A DNA stretch of 6,877 nt from Chloroflexota bacterium (GTDB lineage: Bacteria; Chloroflexota; Limnocylindria; P2-11E). The notes under the pieces were generated by a model. That model searched no databases and had not been told where the DNA came from. It saw only the letters and a program-made list of their open reading frames with translations. The translations under genes were made by a program, and so were the position numbers. Shown one piece after another: positions 1 to 6,001 of this stretch; within the stretch, counting starts at the first letter, position 1, and every line of letters starts with the position of its first letter. The stretch covers positions 1-6,877 of the forward strand of contig JANXXG010000418.1 in the NCBI GenBank assembly GCA_025350745.1, given 5' to 3'.

Positions 1-491
1 GCGAGGATCACGCCGCGCGGCGCGCGCGGCTTGTCGCGAAGGAGGGCGTCGCGATCGAGGACCATCGTGTGACCCGCTTCCGTGCCGCCCAGGCGGTCAC
101 GCTCGTCCGCCTGGACCTCCTCACCGGACGCGTCGACCATCGCGCAGGCCACCCGGAGATCGCCGGGCGCGACGTCGTCGTTCTGCTCGAGCTCGACCGT
201 CGGGTACGCGAGGAGGGTGAAGCTGCGGTCGCGGGCCGCACCGAGCACGGCCTCGGCGAGGTCGCGCTCGAGGCTGCGCTTGTACTGCTCGAACTGCGCG
301 TAGTCGCCCGGCGACAGGGACACGACGTAGCTGTTGGGAACGAAGGTCTTGGCGAGCGAGACGGACTGATGCGACTCCATCGCGCGAATGACCCGCTTTC
401 CGATCTGCACCGGCTGGAGACGCGCCCGGAACAACCGGGCGCTCCAGCCCTCGATGGCCCGGCTGGCCATGTGTTCGAGCCGCTCAAGCAT
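1..491 (-). CDS. DUF3662 / FhaA-type N-terminal domain protein (partial, runs off left edge)
   Basis: This is the N-terminal 163 codons of a protein whose reading frame is open to the left edge, so the C-terminus is missing. It begins MLERLEHMASRAIEGW and continues with LQPVQIGKRVIRAME, FVPNSYVVSLSPGDY and FTLLAYPTVELEQNDD. That order and spacing is typical of the DUF3662 domain found at the N-terminus of FhaA. Known FhaA proteins carry a C-terminal phosphothreonine-binding FHA domain and act with Ser/Thr kinases in cell-wall control in Actinomycetota; the FHA part would lie outside this window, so it is inferred and not seen. The ATG at 491 is preceded by AAGGA with a 5-base spacer. The start overlaps the stop of the upstream membrane-protein gene in ATGCTTGA (491-484), which implies translational coupling. 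Domain assignment is fairly sure; cellular role is inference. Confidence 0.82.
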   Translation of the reverse strand, partial: MLERLEHMASRAIEGWSARLFRARLQPVQIGKRVIRAMESHQSVSLAKTFVPNSYVVSLSPGDYAQFEQYKRSLERDLAEAVLGAARDRSFTLLAYPTVELEQNDDVAPGDLRVACAMVDASGEEVQADERDRLGGTEAGHTMVLDRDALLRDKPRAPRGVIL

Positions 492-1275
492 CGTGGTCCT
501 TCACGACCTCCGCTCCGAGCAGGATGATGGCCGCGGTCACGTAGATCCACGTCAGCAGCCCCGCGGCGAAGGCGAGGGCGCCGTAGGCGGCGAAGATGCC
601 GAGGGTCCTGGTCAGGAAGCCGAACGCGATCTTGGCGACCTCCCACAGGATGGCGGCCACCAGCGCAGCGCGGCGTGCCGGCGCCGGGGGCACGCGGCGG
701 CGCGGCGCGAACCGGAACACGAGGTAGAAGAACCAGAAGCCGAACGCGAGCCCGACGAGCGGCGAGACCAGCTCGAAGATCAGCCGCACGCCGCGGAGAC
801 CCGACTCGGCGAGCGCGTTGCCGGCCGCCTGGACCCCGTAGCTCACGGCGAACGACGTCAGGGCGATGACCACGACCAGCAGGAGGAACGCGATGCTGTT
901 CAGGCGCTCGCGAAGGAACGCCCGCCGACCCGTGCGGCCGAGGATGTGCGAGATCGCGGTGTCGACCGAGCCGAGGATCGCCGTCGCGGTGAGCAGGGTG
1001 CCCACGAGGCCGAACCCGAGCGAGAGCGCGCGCCCCTGGACGAGCTGGCCGACGATCTTCGTCTCTTGACCGGTCGCGGCCGGCAGCAGGCCGCCGACGA
1101 GCTGCGCGAGCTCGAGCTCCGCCTGCTGCGTGCCATACACGAAGCCGAAGATGCCGATAACGAGCGCCAACAGCGGGATGAGAGCGAAGAAGATCTGGTA
1201 GGCGATCGCGCCCGCGAGGAACAGGCCGTCGTCGTCCAGGAACGCGGCGCCGATGCGGCGCGCGGCTACGAAGAT
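484..1275 (-). CDS. YihY/BrkB-type (UPF0761) inner-membrane protein with non-canonical start
   Basis: This is a polytopic membrane protein of about 263 residues, close to the usual size of the YihY/BrkB family. Counted from the proposed start, FLDDDGLFLAGAIAYQIFF (about 12-30) is the family's N-terminal signature leading into the first membrane helix. It is followed by a loop with QLVGGLLPAA, then further hydrophobic segments including LSLGFGLVGTLLTATAILG, FLLLVVVIALTSFAVSYG and LVGLAFGFWFFYLVFRFAP, and a final helix before EVVKDHDA. About six helices are expected. Older literature called BrkB a ribonuclease; the family is now regarded as membrane proteins of unclear or transport function, so I give no substrate. 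No ATG, GTG or TTG exists in this frame between GTG 1575 and TTG 1170, and TTG 1170 lies inside helix 1. I chose ATC at 1275, preceded by AAAGGCGAGG and overlapping the FmdB stop by 10 bases. The body of the gene is secure; its start is not. Confidence 0.8.
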   Translation of the reverse strand: MFVAARRIGAAFLDDDGLFLAGAIAYQIFFALIPLLALVIGIFGFVYGTQQAELELAQLVGGLLPAATGQETKIVGQLVQGRALSLGFGLVGTLLTATAILGSVDTAISHILGRTGRRAFLRERLNSIAFLLLVVVIALTSFAVSYGVQAAGNALAESGLRGVRLIFELVSPLVGLAFGFWFFYLVFRFAPRRRVPPAPARRAALVAAILWEVAKIAFGFLTRTLGIFAAYGALAFAAGLLTWIYVTAAIILLGAEVVKDHDA

Positions 1276-1658
1276 GCGGCCTCGCCTTTCGGGGCGGTCG
1301 GGGGGGCCTTGTCCGTCCGCGGCGCTTTGGGCGCCTCCGTCTTCGAGCCATCGGTCTTCGCGCCGTCGGTCGTTGGTGCGGCGGCGGCGGGTCCGGGCGC
1401 TGCCTTCGGGTCCGTCTTTTCCGTCTTCGCCGGATCGCCGCCGTCCGTTCGCTTGTCCGTGGCGCCGGCTTCCGTTGGTGTGACGCGGCTGTCGGTCTTG
1501 TACCAGCCGCCGCCCTTGAACACGATCGCAGGGGTCGCCATCAGCTTCCGCGGCTTCTTGCCGCAGCTTGGGCACACCTCGAGGGTCGCGTCGGCGTACG
1601 ACTGCACAGCCGAAAACGTGTGCCCGCAGTGGTCGCAGTGGTAGTCGTAGATGGGCAT
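1266..1658 (-). CDS. FmdB-type zinc ribbon protein with long Ala/Pro/Thr/Lys-rich tail
   Basis: This 130-residue protein opens with MPIYDYHCDHCGHTF, the hallmark of the FmdB/CxxC_CxxC_SSSS regulatory zinc-ribbon family. Two cysteine pairs, C8-x-x-C11 and C29-x-x-C32, would bind one zinc. The conserved core continues through KPRKLMATPAIVFKGGGWY to about residue 53. The remaining ~75 residues are low-complexity and rich in T, D, K, A and P (for example AKTDGSKTEAPKAP), probably a disordered charged tail. The family is named from FmdB of Methylophilus, a proposed regulator; in most bacteria its role is unknown, and the small ribbon may bind nucleic acid or protein. The ATG at 1658 is supported by AAGGGGAG just upstream and by the invariant MPIYDY start. 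It is the first gene of the leftward cluster, and its 3' end overlaps the membrane-protein gene. Confidence 0.93.
   Translation of the reverse strand: MPIYDYHCDHCGHTFSAVQSYADATLEVCPSCGKKPRKLMATPAIVFKGGGWYKTDSRVTPTEAGATDKRTDGGDPAKTEKTDPKAAPGPAAAAPTTDGAKTDGSKTEAPKAPRTDKAPPTAPKGEAASS
1280..1289 (-). promoter_or_regulatory. Ribosome-binding-like sequence supporting an ATC start of the YihY-like gene
   Basis: Read leftward, the sequence is AAAGGCGAGG, followed by CCGC and then ATC at 1275. AAAGG sits 9 bases from the ATC, a normal Shine-Dalgarno distance. It lies inside the last codons of the FmdB gene, as expected for a coupled overlapping start. It is a partial match only and is used here because no canonical start codon is available. 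Confidence 0.4.
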
Positions 1659-1668
1659 CTGCTCCCCT

Positions 1669-1674
1669 TATCAT
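1669..1674 (+). promoter_or_regulatory. Possible -10 element for the ABC importer operon
   Basis: TATCAT matches the sigma-70 consensus TATAAT at five of six positions and lies in the 40-base gap between the divergent genes. Transcription would start about 20 bases before the first permease ATG, leaving room for its ribosome-binding site. I see no good -35 hexamer at 16-18 bases upstream, so this is a weak call. Any -35 would fall inside the FmdB coding sequence. Confidence 0.22.
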
Positions 1675-1698
1675 CGCAGCAAGGTGAGGGTGGCTGCC

Positions 1699-2667
1699 AT
1701 GACGCGCCCCGCGGCCAGCGCCACCCGCCGCCGTCGCAACGCCGCCGAGAACGCGCTGGCGTACGCCTTCATTCTCCCCGCGATGCTGATCCTGCTCGTC
1801 TTCCACTTCGCGGGGGGGTTCGCCGCGGTCGGCATGTCGCTGTTCAAGTGGGACATCGTGCCCGGGGCGTTCCGCGGGCTCGACAACTACCAGACCGTGC
1901 TCGTCGGCTCACGCGCCGAGGAGTTCTGGCATTCCCTTTCGGTCACCCTCACGTACACCCTCATCACCGTCCCGATCGAGATCGTCCTGTCGCTCGTCCT
2001 CGCGTACCTCCTCTTCCAGAAGATGCGCGGTCGCGCGGTCTACCGGACCCTCTACTACCTGCCGTACATCACCTCGGTGATCGCGGCCGGAGTGATCTTC
2101 AACTGGCTCATGAACCCGAACTACGGTTTCTTCAACCAGATCCTCGAGCTCGTCGGCATCGGACCGCAGCGGTGGCTGGATGAGCCGCGCGGCCTGTTCG
2201 AGCTCATGTCCGGCGGCCTCCTGGCCGGCTGGGCCCAGGGTCCGAGCCTTGCGCTGGTCGGCGTATCGCTGTTCACGATCTGGCATTTCATCGGTTTCCA
2301 GGTCGTGATCTTCCTCGCTGGTCTCGGAAATATCTCGACGGAGTACTACGAGGCGGCGAGGCTCGATGGGGCCAGCGAACGGCAGATCTTCTGGCGCATC
2401 ACCCTGCCGCTGCTCAGCCCGACGACCTTCTTTGTCGCGACGATCGCGACGATCGGCGCGCTGAAGGCGTTCAACCAGATCTATGTCATGACGAACGGCG
2501 GCCCGCTCGACACGACCCGGACGCTCGGGTACGAGATCTTCCACGTCTTCTTTCAGCAGGGCCGGATCGATCTCGGCGCGGCGATGGCGGTGCTGCTGAC
2601 GATCATCATCCTGCTGTTCACCCTGTTCCAGTTCCGGATCGCCGAACGGCGCGTGCACTATGGCTAG
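1699..2667 (+). CDS. ABC importer permease, MalF/UgpA type
   Basis: This 322-residue inner-membrane subunit belongs to the binding-protein-dependent carbohydrate uptake (CUT1-like) family, forming half of the transmembrane channel. A basic N-terminus (RRRR at 10-13) precedes the first helix (about 20-45), followed by LSVTLTYTLITVPIEIVLS and other membrane segments, about six in all. The cytoplasmic EAA loop that contacts the ATPase is clear: EYYEAARLDGA from residue 215, with EAA at 218-220, G224 and the closing LP at 236-237. Conserved family stretches YRTLYYLPYITS and TNGGPLDTTRTLGYEIF are also present. I prefer ATG 1699 to the in-frame ATG at 1651, because AAGGTGAGGG (1681-1690) lies 8 bases before it and the extra 16 residues would overlap the divergent FmdB gene. 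Its stop overlaps the next permease by 8 bases. Confidence 0.93.
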   Translation: MTRPAASATRRRRNAAENALAYAFILPAMLILLVFHFAGGFAAVGMSLFKWDIVPGAFRGLDNYQTVLVGSRAEEFWHSLSVTLTYTLITVPIEIVLSLVLAYLLFQKMRGRAVYRTLYYLPYITSVIAAGVIFNWLMNPNYGFFNQILELVGIGPQRWLDEPRGLFELMSGGLLAGWAQGPSLALVGVSLFTIWHFIGFQVVIFLAGLGNISTEYYEAARLDGASERQIFWRITLPLLSPTTFFVATIATIGALKAFNQIYVMTNGGPLDTTRTLGYEIFHVFFQQGRIDLGAAMAVLLTIIILLFTLFQFRIAERRVHYG

Positions 2668-3535
2668 CCGGGCCGGAGCCCAGCGCAGGCTCGGCCGGCC
2701 GGCGGGGATCCCCCGCCTGCGCGTGCGCACCGTACTGAAACATCTCACCCTCGGCGCGGTGGCTGTTGTGATCGCGTTCCCGTTCTACTGGATGCTCACG
2801 ACGGCGTTCAAGAGCTTCTTCGAGGCGACGACGTTCCCCCCCACGCTCTTCCCGCAGGAATTCCACTTCGAGAACTTCGCGACGGCCTGGGGCGATGCCC
2901 CCTGGGTCGGGTTCTTCCGGAACACGTTCATCATCGCCATCGCGGTCACCGTCGGCGAGCTCGCGACCTCGATCCTCGCCGCCTACGCCTTCGCCCGTAT
3001 GAACTTCAAGGGCAAGGGCGTCATGTTCATGATCCTGCTCGCGAGCTACATGATCCCCGGCGAAGCGACGCTCATCCCCAACTTCGTCCTCGTGACCAAG
3101 GTCCTGCACATCCAGAACACCCTGGCCGTCCAGATCATCCCGTTCCTCGCCTCGGTCTTCTCGATCTTCCTGCTCCGCCAGCACTTCCTCTCGATCCCCA
3201 GCGAGCTGGCCGACGCGGCCACGGTGGACGGTGCCGGACATCTCCGGTTCCTCCGGAGCGTCGTGCTTCCCCTCTCGGTGCCGGTCCTGGTCACGGTGAC
3301 GCTCATCACCGCGCTGGGGGTCTACGACAGCTTCCAGTGGCCGCTCCTCGTCACGAACACCGACGACGTCCGGCCCGTGCAGATCGGGATGGCGCAGTTC
3401 CGCACCGAATTCGGGGCGCAGTACCATCTCGAAATGGCGGCGGCCACCTTCGTGATCGCCCCGGTCGTCGTCGTGTTCCTGTTCCTGCAGCGGTATCTCA
3501 TCCAGGGGGTGGCGAGGACAGGTATCCGCGGATAG
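2660..3535 (+). CDS. ABC importer permease, MalG/UgpE type
   Basis: This 291-residue second channel subunit of the same importer pairs with the upstream permease. Its first helix follows RVRTVLKHLTLG and reads VVIAFPFYWMLTTAFKS, the usual MalG-family opening. FFRNTFIIAIAVTVGELATS and AAYAFARMNFKGK lie in the expected places. The EAA loop is the slightly divergent ELADAATVDGAG (182-193), followed by RSVVLPLSVP. The C-terminal RYLIQGVARTGIRG resembles the common F..G...GAVKG ending of the family. The ATG at 2660 overlaps the previous stop in ATGGCTAG, so translation is likely coupled and the two subunits made in equal amounts. Membership in the CUT1-like family is clear; the solute cannot be read from the permeases. 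Confidence 0.93.
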   Translation: MASRAGAQRRLGRPAGIPRLRVRTVLKHLTLGAVAVVIAFPFYWMLTTAFKSFFEATTFPPTLFPQEFHFENFATAWGDAPWVGFFRNTFIIAIAVTVGELATSILAAYAFARMNFKGKGVMFMILLASYMIPGEATLIPNFVLVTKVLHIQNTLAVQIIPFLASVFSIFLLRQHFLSIPSELADAATVDGAGHLRFLRSVVLPLSVPVLVTVTLITALGVYDSFQWPLLVTNTDDVRPVQIGMAQFRTEFGAQYHLEMAAATFVIAPVVVVFLFLQRYLIQGVARTGIRG

Positions 3536-3583
3536 GTCTCGTCCGTATGACGGTCAAGAACGACCGAGCACAGCGGCAATTTC

Positions 3584-3591
3584 GGAGGGGG
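3584..3591 (+). promoter_or_regulatory. Strong ribosome-binding site of the solute-binding protein
   Basis: GGAGGGGG lies 9 bases before ATG 3601. It decides the start in favour of 3601 over the in-frame ATG at 3547, which would place 18 polar residues ahead of the lipoprotein signal sequence. A strong site fits the need to make more binding protein than permease. Confidence 0.65.
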
Positions 3592-3600
3592 TTGGGGACT

Positions 3601-4926
3601 ATGCGGTTGAAGCTCGCGATCATCGCAGCGGTCATGGTCGTCGCGACGGCCTGCAGCGGGGCGGCCACCGCGCCGGCGCCATCCAGCCAGGCGGACATCG
3701 ACCTGGTCGGTCCGACCGCGCTGGTGCTCTGGCACACCCAGACCGGCGCCAATGCCAAGGCCCTGCAAGAGCTCGTCGACAAGTACAACTCGACGAACGA
3801 CAAGAAGATCACCGTCACCCTGCAGTACCAGGGCAGCTACACGCAGCTCTATCAGAAGAACCTCTCGGCCATCCAGGCCGGCGCGCTGCCGGAGCTCGCG
3901 GTCGCATATGAGAGCTTCGTCGCCGACTACCAGAAGGCCGACGTCGTCCTTAACCTCGACCCGTACGTGAGCTCCGCCAAGAACGGACTCACGAAGGTCC
4001 AGCTGGAAGACATCTACAAGTCATATCTCGACACGAACCGGTTCCCGCAGTTCGGCAACCAGCTCCTGTCGTTCCCGTTCACCAAGTCGCTGCTCGTCAC
4101 ATACCAGAACGACGACGTCCTCAAGGAGATCGGCAAGACCGCGCCCAAGACGTGGGACGAGTTCGAGGCCACGGCCCGTGCCGCGGTCAAGAAGGGCGCC
4201 GACGGCAAGACCAGCCGCTACGGCTGGGCATCCAACATCAGCGCGTCCACCTTTAACGGGTGGGTGCTCTCGCGCGGCGGGAAGCTGATGAGCGCAGACA
4301 ACAAGACCGTCGCCTGGGATGGCAAGGAGGGCGTCGACTCGGTCAAGCTCTTCGACAAGCTCCTCAAGGACGGCGTGTCCTACGTCCCGAAGGGCTTCGA
4401 CTACCAGACCGACTTTGGCACCGGCAAGGTCCTCTTCGTCGAGGAGTCGAGCACCGGTCGGCCGTTCTTCAAGTCCAGCTTCAAGGGTCCGATCAACTGG
4501 AGCATCACCGGCATCCCGCAGATCGATCCGGCGAAGCCGAAGACCGTGCAGTACGGCGCCAATGTCGCGATCTTCAAGAGCACGCCGGAGAAGCAGCTCG
4601 CATCGTGGCTGTTCGTCAAGTGGTTCACCGACGCGGCGCAGACGGCCGACTGGGCCGTGAAGTCGAGCTACATGCCCGTACGCAACAGCGCCAAGGACAC
4701 CCAGGTCCTCAAGGACTCGTGGGCCAAGGACGACCCTCAGGGCAAGCAGGCTTTCGAGCTCATCGGCGCCAGCCTCCCGGAGCCGAACGCTCGCGGGCAG
4801 CAGGACGTCCGGACTGTGATCGAGGACCTGCTCACCGCCGTCGCGGCGGGCAAGGTCACCGACATCGAGAAGGCCGTCAAGGACGCTGGCGTCAAGGCCA
4901 ACCAGATCCTGAAGGACAACCAATAG
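3601..4926 (+). CDS. ABC importer solute-binding lipoprotein, UgpB-like (family 1)
   Basis: This 441-residue extracytoplasmic binding protein delivers solute to the two permeases encoded just upstream. Residues 1-17 are a signal peptide (MRLKLAIIAAVMVVATA) and C18 in ATACSG is the likely lipidated cysteine, although alanine at -3 is less usual than leucine. A short Ala/Pro/Ser linker follows. ALVLWHTQTGANAKAL, the GSYTQLY segment (78-84) and LLSFPFTKSLLVTY (155-168) match the UgpB pattern (WH..G, KGSY, LSFPFN), as do PKTWDEFEA and the late WLFVKWFTD. In the family these regions line the cleft, so the ligand may be a sugar or glycerol-3-phosphate-like compound; the substrate is not determined. 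A gap of 65 bases separates it from the permease gene, without a terminator. It is third in the operon, while in many such operons the binding protein comes first. Confidence 0.92.
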   Translation: MRLKLAIIAAVMVVATACSGAATAPAPSSQADIDLVGPTALVLWHTQTGANAKALQELVDKYNSTNDKKITVTLQYQGSYTQLYQKNLSAIQAGALPELAVAYESFVADYQKADVVLNLDPYVSSAKNGLTKVQLEDIYKSYLDTNRFPQFGNQLLSFPFTKSLLVTYQNDDVLKEIGKTAPKTWDEFEATARAAVKKGADGKTSRYGWASNISASTFNGWVLSRGGKLMSADNKTVAWDGKEGVDSVKLFDKLLKDGVSYVPKGFDYQTDFGTGKVLFVEESSTGRPFFKSSFKGPINWSITGIPQIDPAKPKTVQYGANVAIFKSTPEKQLASWLFVKWFTDAAQTADWAVKSSYMPVRNSAKDTQVLKDSWAKDDPQGKQAFELIGASLPEPNARGQQDVRTVIEDLLTAVAAGKVTDIEKAVKDAGVKANQILKDNQ

Positions 4927-4952
4927 CCACAGCTTTCGCGACAGGCAGCGAT

Positions 4953-4984
4953 CAAGAGGGCGGGGCGCAGGCCCCGCCCTCTTG
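4953..4984 (+). terminator. GC-rich hairpin terminator after the ABC importer operon
   Basis: The stem CAAGAGGGCGGGGC (4953-4966) pairs perfectly with GCCCCGCCCTCTTG (4971-4984) around a GCAG loop, giving 14 base pairs. It starts 27 bases after the binding-protein stop. The following sequence is TTCGCG, without a real T tract, so release may be inefficient or need Rho. The stem covers the TTG at 4982, the furthest possible start of the next gene. The hairpin is directly visible; its function as a terminator is inferred from shape and position. Confidence 0.75.
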
Positions 4985-5002
4985 TTCGCGCAGCCCACTG
5001 AC

Positions 5003-5986
5003 GTGAGGAGGGAGCCGCCGTTCCTATGGCGGCTGCGAGAGGCCTGCGCCCAGGTCGGTGCCGAGCTCGAAGTCATCCCGAACGCCGACCACTCGGGCCG
5101 CATCACCTTTCGGTCGGGTCGCGTGCGCTTCTTCCAGCGCCTGCGCTGGGACCTCAACACCCTCGGTGCGGCGGCTATCGCTCTCGACAAGGAGGCCACG
5201 ACGGGTCTGCTGCGGCGCTTCGGCTACACCGTGCCGACCGGACGCAGCTTCTCCTACGACGGGCGGCTGCGTATCGCACGCGACATCGGGGGGGCGCACG
5301 CCTACGCGCAGCGGCTCGGCTTGCCGGTGCTGGTGAAGCCGAACGACAGCTCCGCCGACCAGCACGTCTTCGTCGTCTACACCCGCGCGCAGTTCTATGC
5401 GGCCGCGCGCGAGATCTTCGCCGCTTCCAAGAAGCTGCTGGTGCAGCGGATCGCGCGCGGCAGCGACTGCTCGATCGTCGTCCTCGACGGCGAGGTCCTC
5501 ATGGCGACCGAGAAGACCCGCCCGTATGCCGTCGGTGATGGCCGGTCCGCGATCCGGACGCTCATGTCGACGGACCGGCGACACCGGCGCGACGCGGGAC
5601 ACCCGACCGAGCTCCGCGCGGACGATGTGCGTGTCGTCAGGCATCTGGCACACGGTCGCCGCACGCTCGGGACGGTGCCCGCCCGTGGTCAACGAGTCGA
5701 GCTGCTGCCGTGCGGCAATCTCGGCGTGGGTGGTGACGTTCGGGTGGTGACCGACGTGCTGCATCCCACCCTGCGAGCGCTCGCGATCCGGGTGGTCGGC
5801 GACATGGGGTTGCGCCTCGCGAGCGTGGACCTCGTGCTCAGCCGACCATCCGATGCGCTGCCAGGAAGATGCACGGTGCTCGAGGTGAACACCGCTCCGG
5901 GACTCGACACGCACGAGCGGGAGCCCGGGTGGTCGCGCCGCCGTGTCGAGCGCGTGCGCAGGATCCTGCTCGCGCTCGATCGCTGA
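5003..5986 (+). CDS. Stand-alone ATP-grasp ligase, cyanophycin-synthetase-like
   Basis: This is a protein of about 327 residues resembling only the ATP-grasp module of cyanophycin synthetase (CphA); the Mur-ligase-like half is absent. Counting from GTG 5003, DKEATTGLLRRFGYTVPTGR (62-81) is the module's entry segment, K112 in VLVKPND is an expected ATP-contacting lysine, and VGDGRSAI (177-184) and ELLPCGNLGVGGDVRVVTD are family-typical. D276 in SVDLVLS, with E294 and N296 in LEVNTAPGL, fit the metal-binding residues. ATP-grasp enzymes join a carboxylate to an amine or thiol through an acyl phosphate; the substrate here is unknown. The glycine-rich loop after K112 is replaced by SSADQHVFV. The start is uncertain: TTG 4982 lies in the terminator stem, GTG 5003 lacks an upstream ribosome-binding site, and AGGAGGGAG lies just inside the gene. 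The family call is firm; start and substrate are open. Confidence 0.82.
   Translation: MRREPPFLWRLREACAQVGAELEVIPNADHSGRITFRSGRVRFFQRLRWDLNTLGAAAIALDKEATTGLLRRFGYTVPTGRSFSYDGRLRIARDIGGAHAYAQRLGLPVLVKPNDSSADQHVFVVYTRAQFYAAAREIFAASKKLLVQRIARGSDCSIVVLDGEVLMATEKTRPYAVGDGRSAIRTLMSTDRRHRRDAGHPTELRADDVRVVRHLAHGRRTLGTVPARGQRVELLPCGNLGVGGDVRVVTDVLHPTLRALAIRVVGDMGLRLASVDLVLSRPSDALPGRCTVLEVNTAPGLDTHEREPGWSRRRVERVRRILLALDR
5006..5014 (+). promoter_or_regulatory. Shine-Dalgarno-like AGGAGGGAG near the ATP-grasp start
   Basis: AGGAGGGAG is the best ribosome-binding sequence in this region. The first ATG after it (5026, spacer 11) is one base out of frame with the ATP-grasp protein, and the in-frame candidate GTG 5003 lies before it. 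Either it is chance, or the true start is obscured by a small sequence difference. Confidence 0.4.
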
Positions 5987-6001
5987 CGCTGACCGACGCG
6001 A

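Noticed and set aside
8..1351. A 447-codon leftward open frame spanning the DUF3662 and YihY-like genes
   Set aside because: It is an Arg/Pro-rich shadow of the true genes in another frame, with no recognisable domain; the true frames encode clear family motifs.
388..1644. A 418-codon rightward open frame opposite the FmdB and YihY-like genes
   Set aside because: Its charged repetitive composition (many E, R, D) is typical of the antisense of a GC-rich membrane-protein gene, and no family motif is seen.
1651..1698. Earlier ATG at 1651 for the first permease
   Set aside because: It overlaps the divergent FmdB start and lacks a ribosome-binding site; ATG 1699 has one at the right distance.
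1576..1806. Upstream extension of the YihY-like frame to ATG 1674 or a start near 1806
   Set aside because: It would run in a second frame through the entire FmdB gene and, for the 1806 start, also antisense to the permease; the encoded Arg-rich stretch has no similarity to the family.
2618..3427. Leftward 269-codon frame opposite the second permease
   Set aside because: An E/R/D-rich antisense shadow without motifs; the forward strand encodes an unmistakable permease.
3337..3600. Long N-terminal extension of the solute-binding protein
   Set aside because: It overlaps the permease gene and would place residues ahead of a clear lipoprotein signal peptide; ATG 3601 has a strong ribosome-binding site.
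4021..5199. Leftward 392-codon frame opposite the binding protein and the ATP-grasp start
   Set aside because: An antisense shadow spanning a terminator and two genes, with no domain recognisable.
5024..5914. Leftward and alternate-frame open frames across the ATP-grasp gene
   Set aside because: These are composition-driven shadows; ATP-grasp motifs occur only in the frame that ends at 5986.
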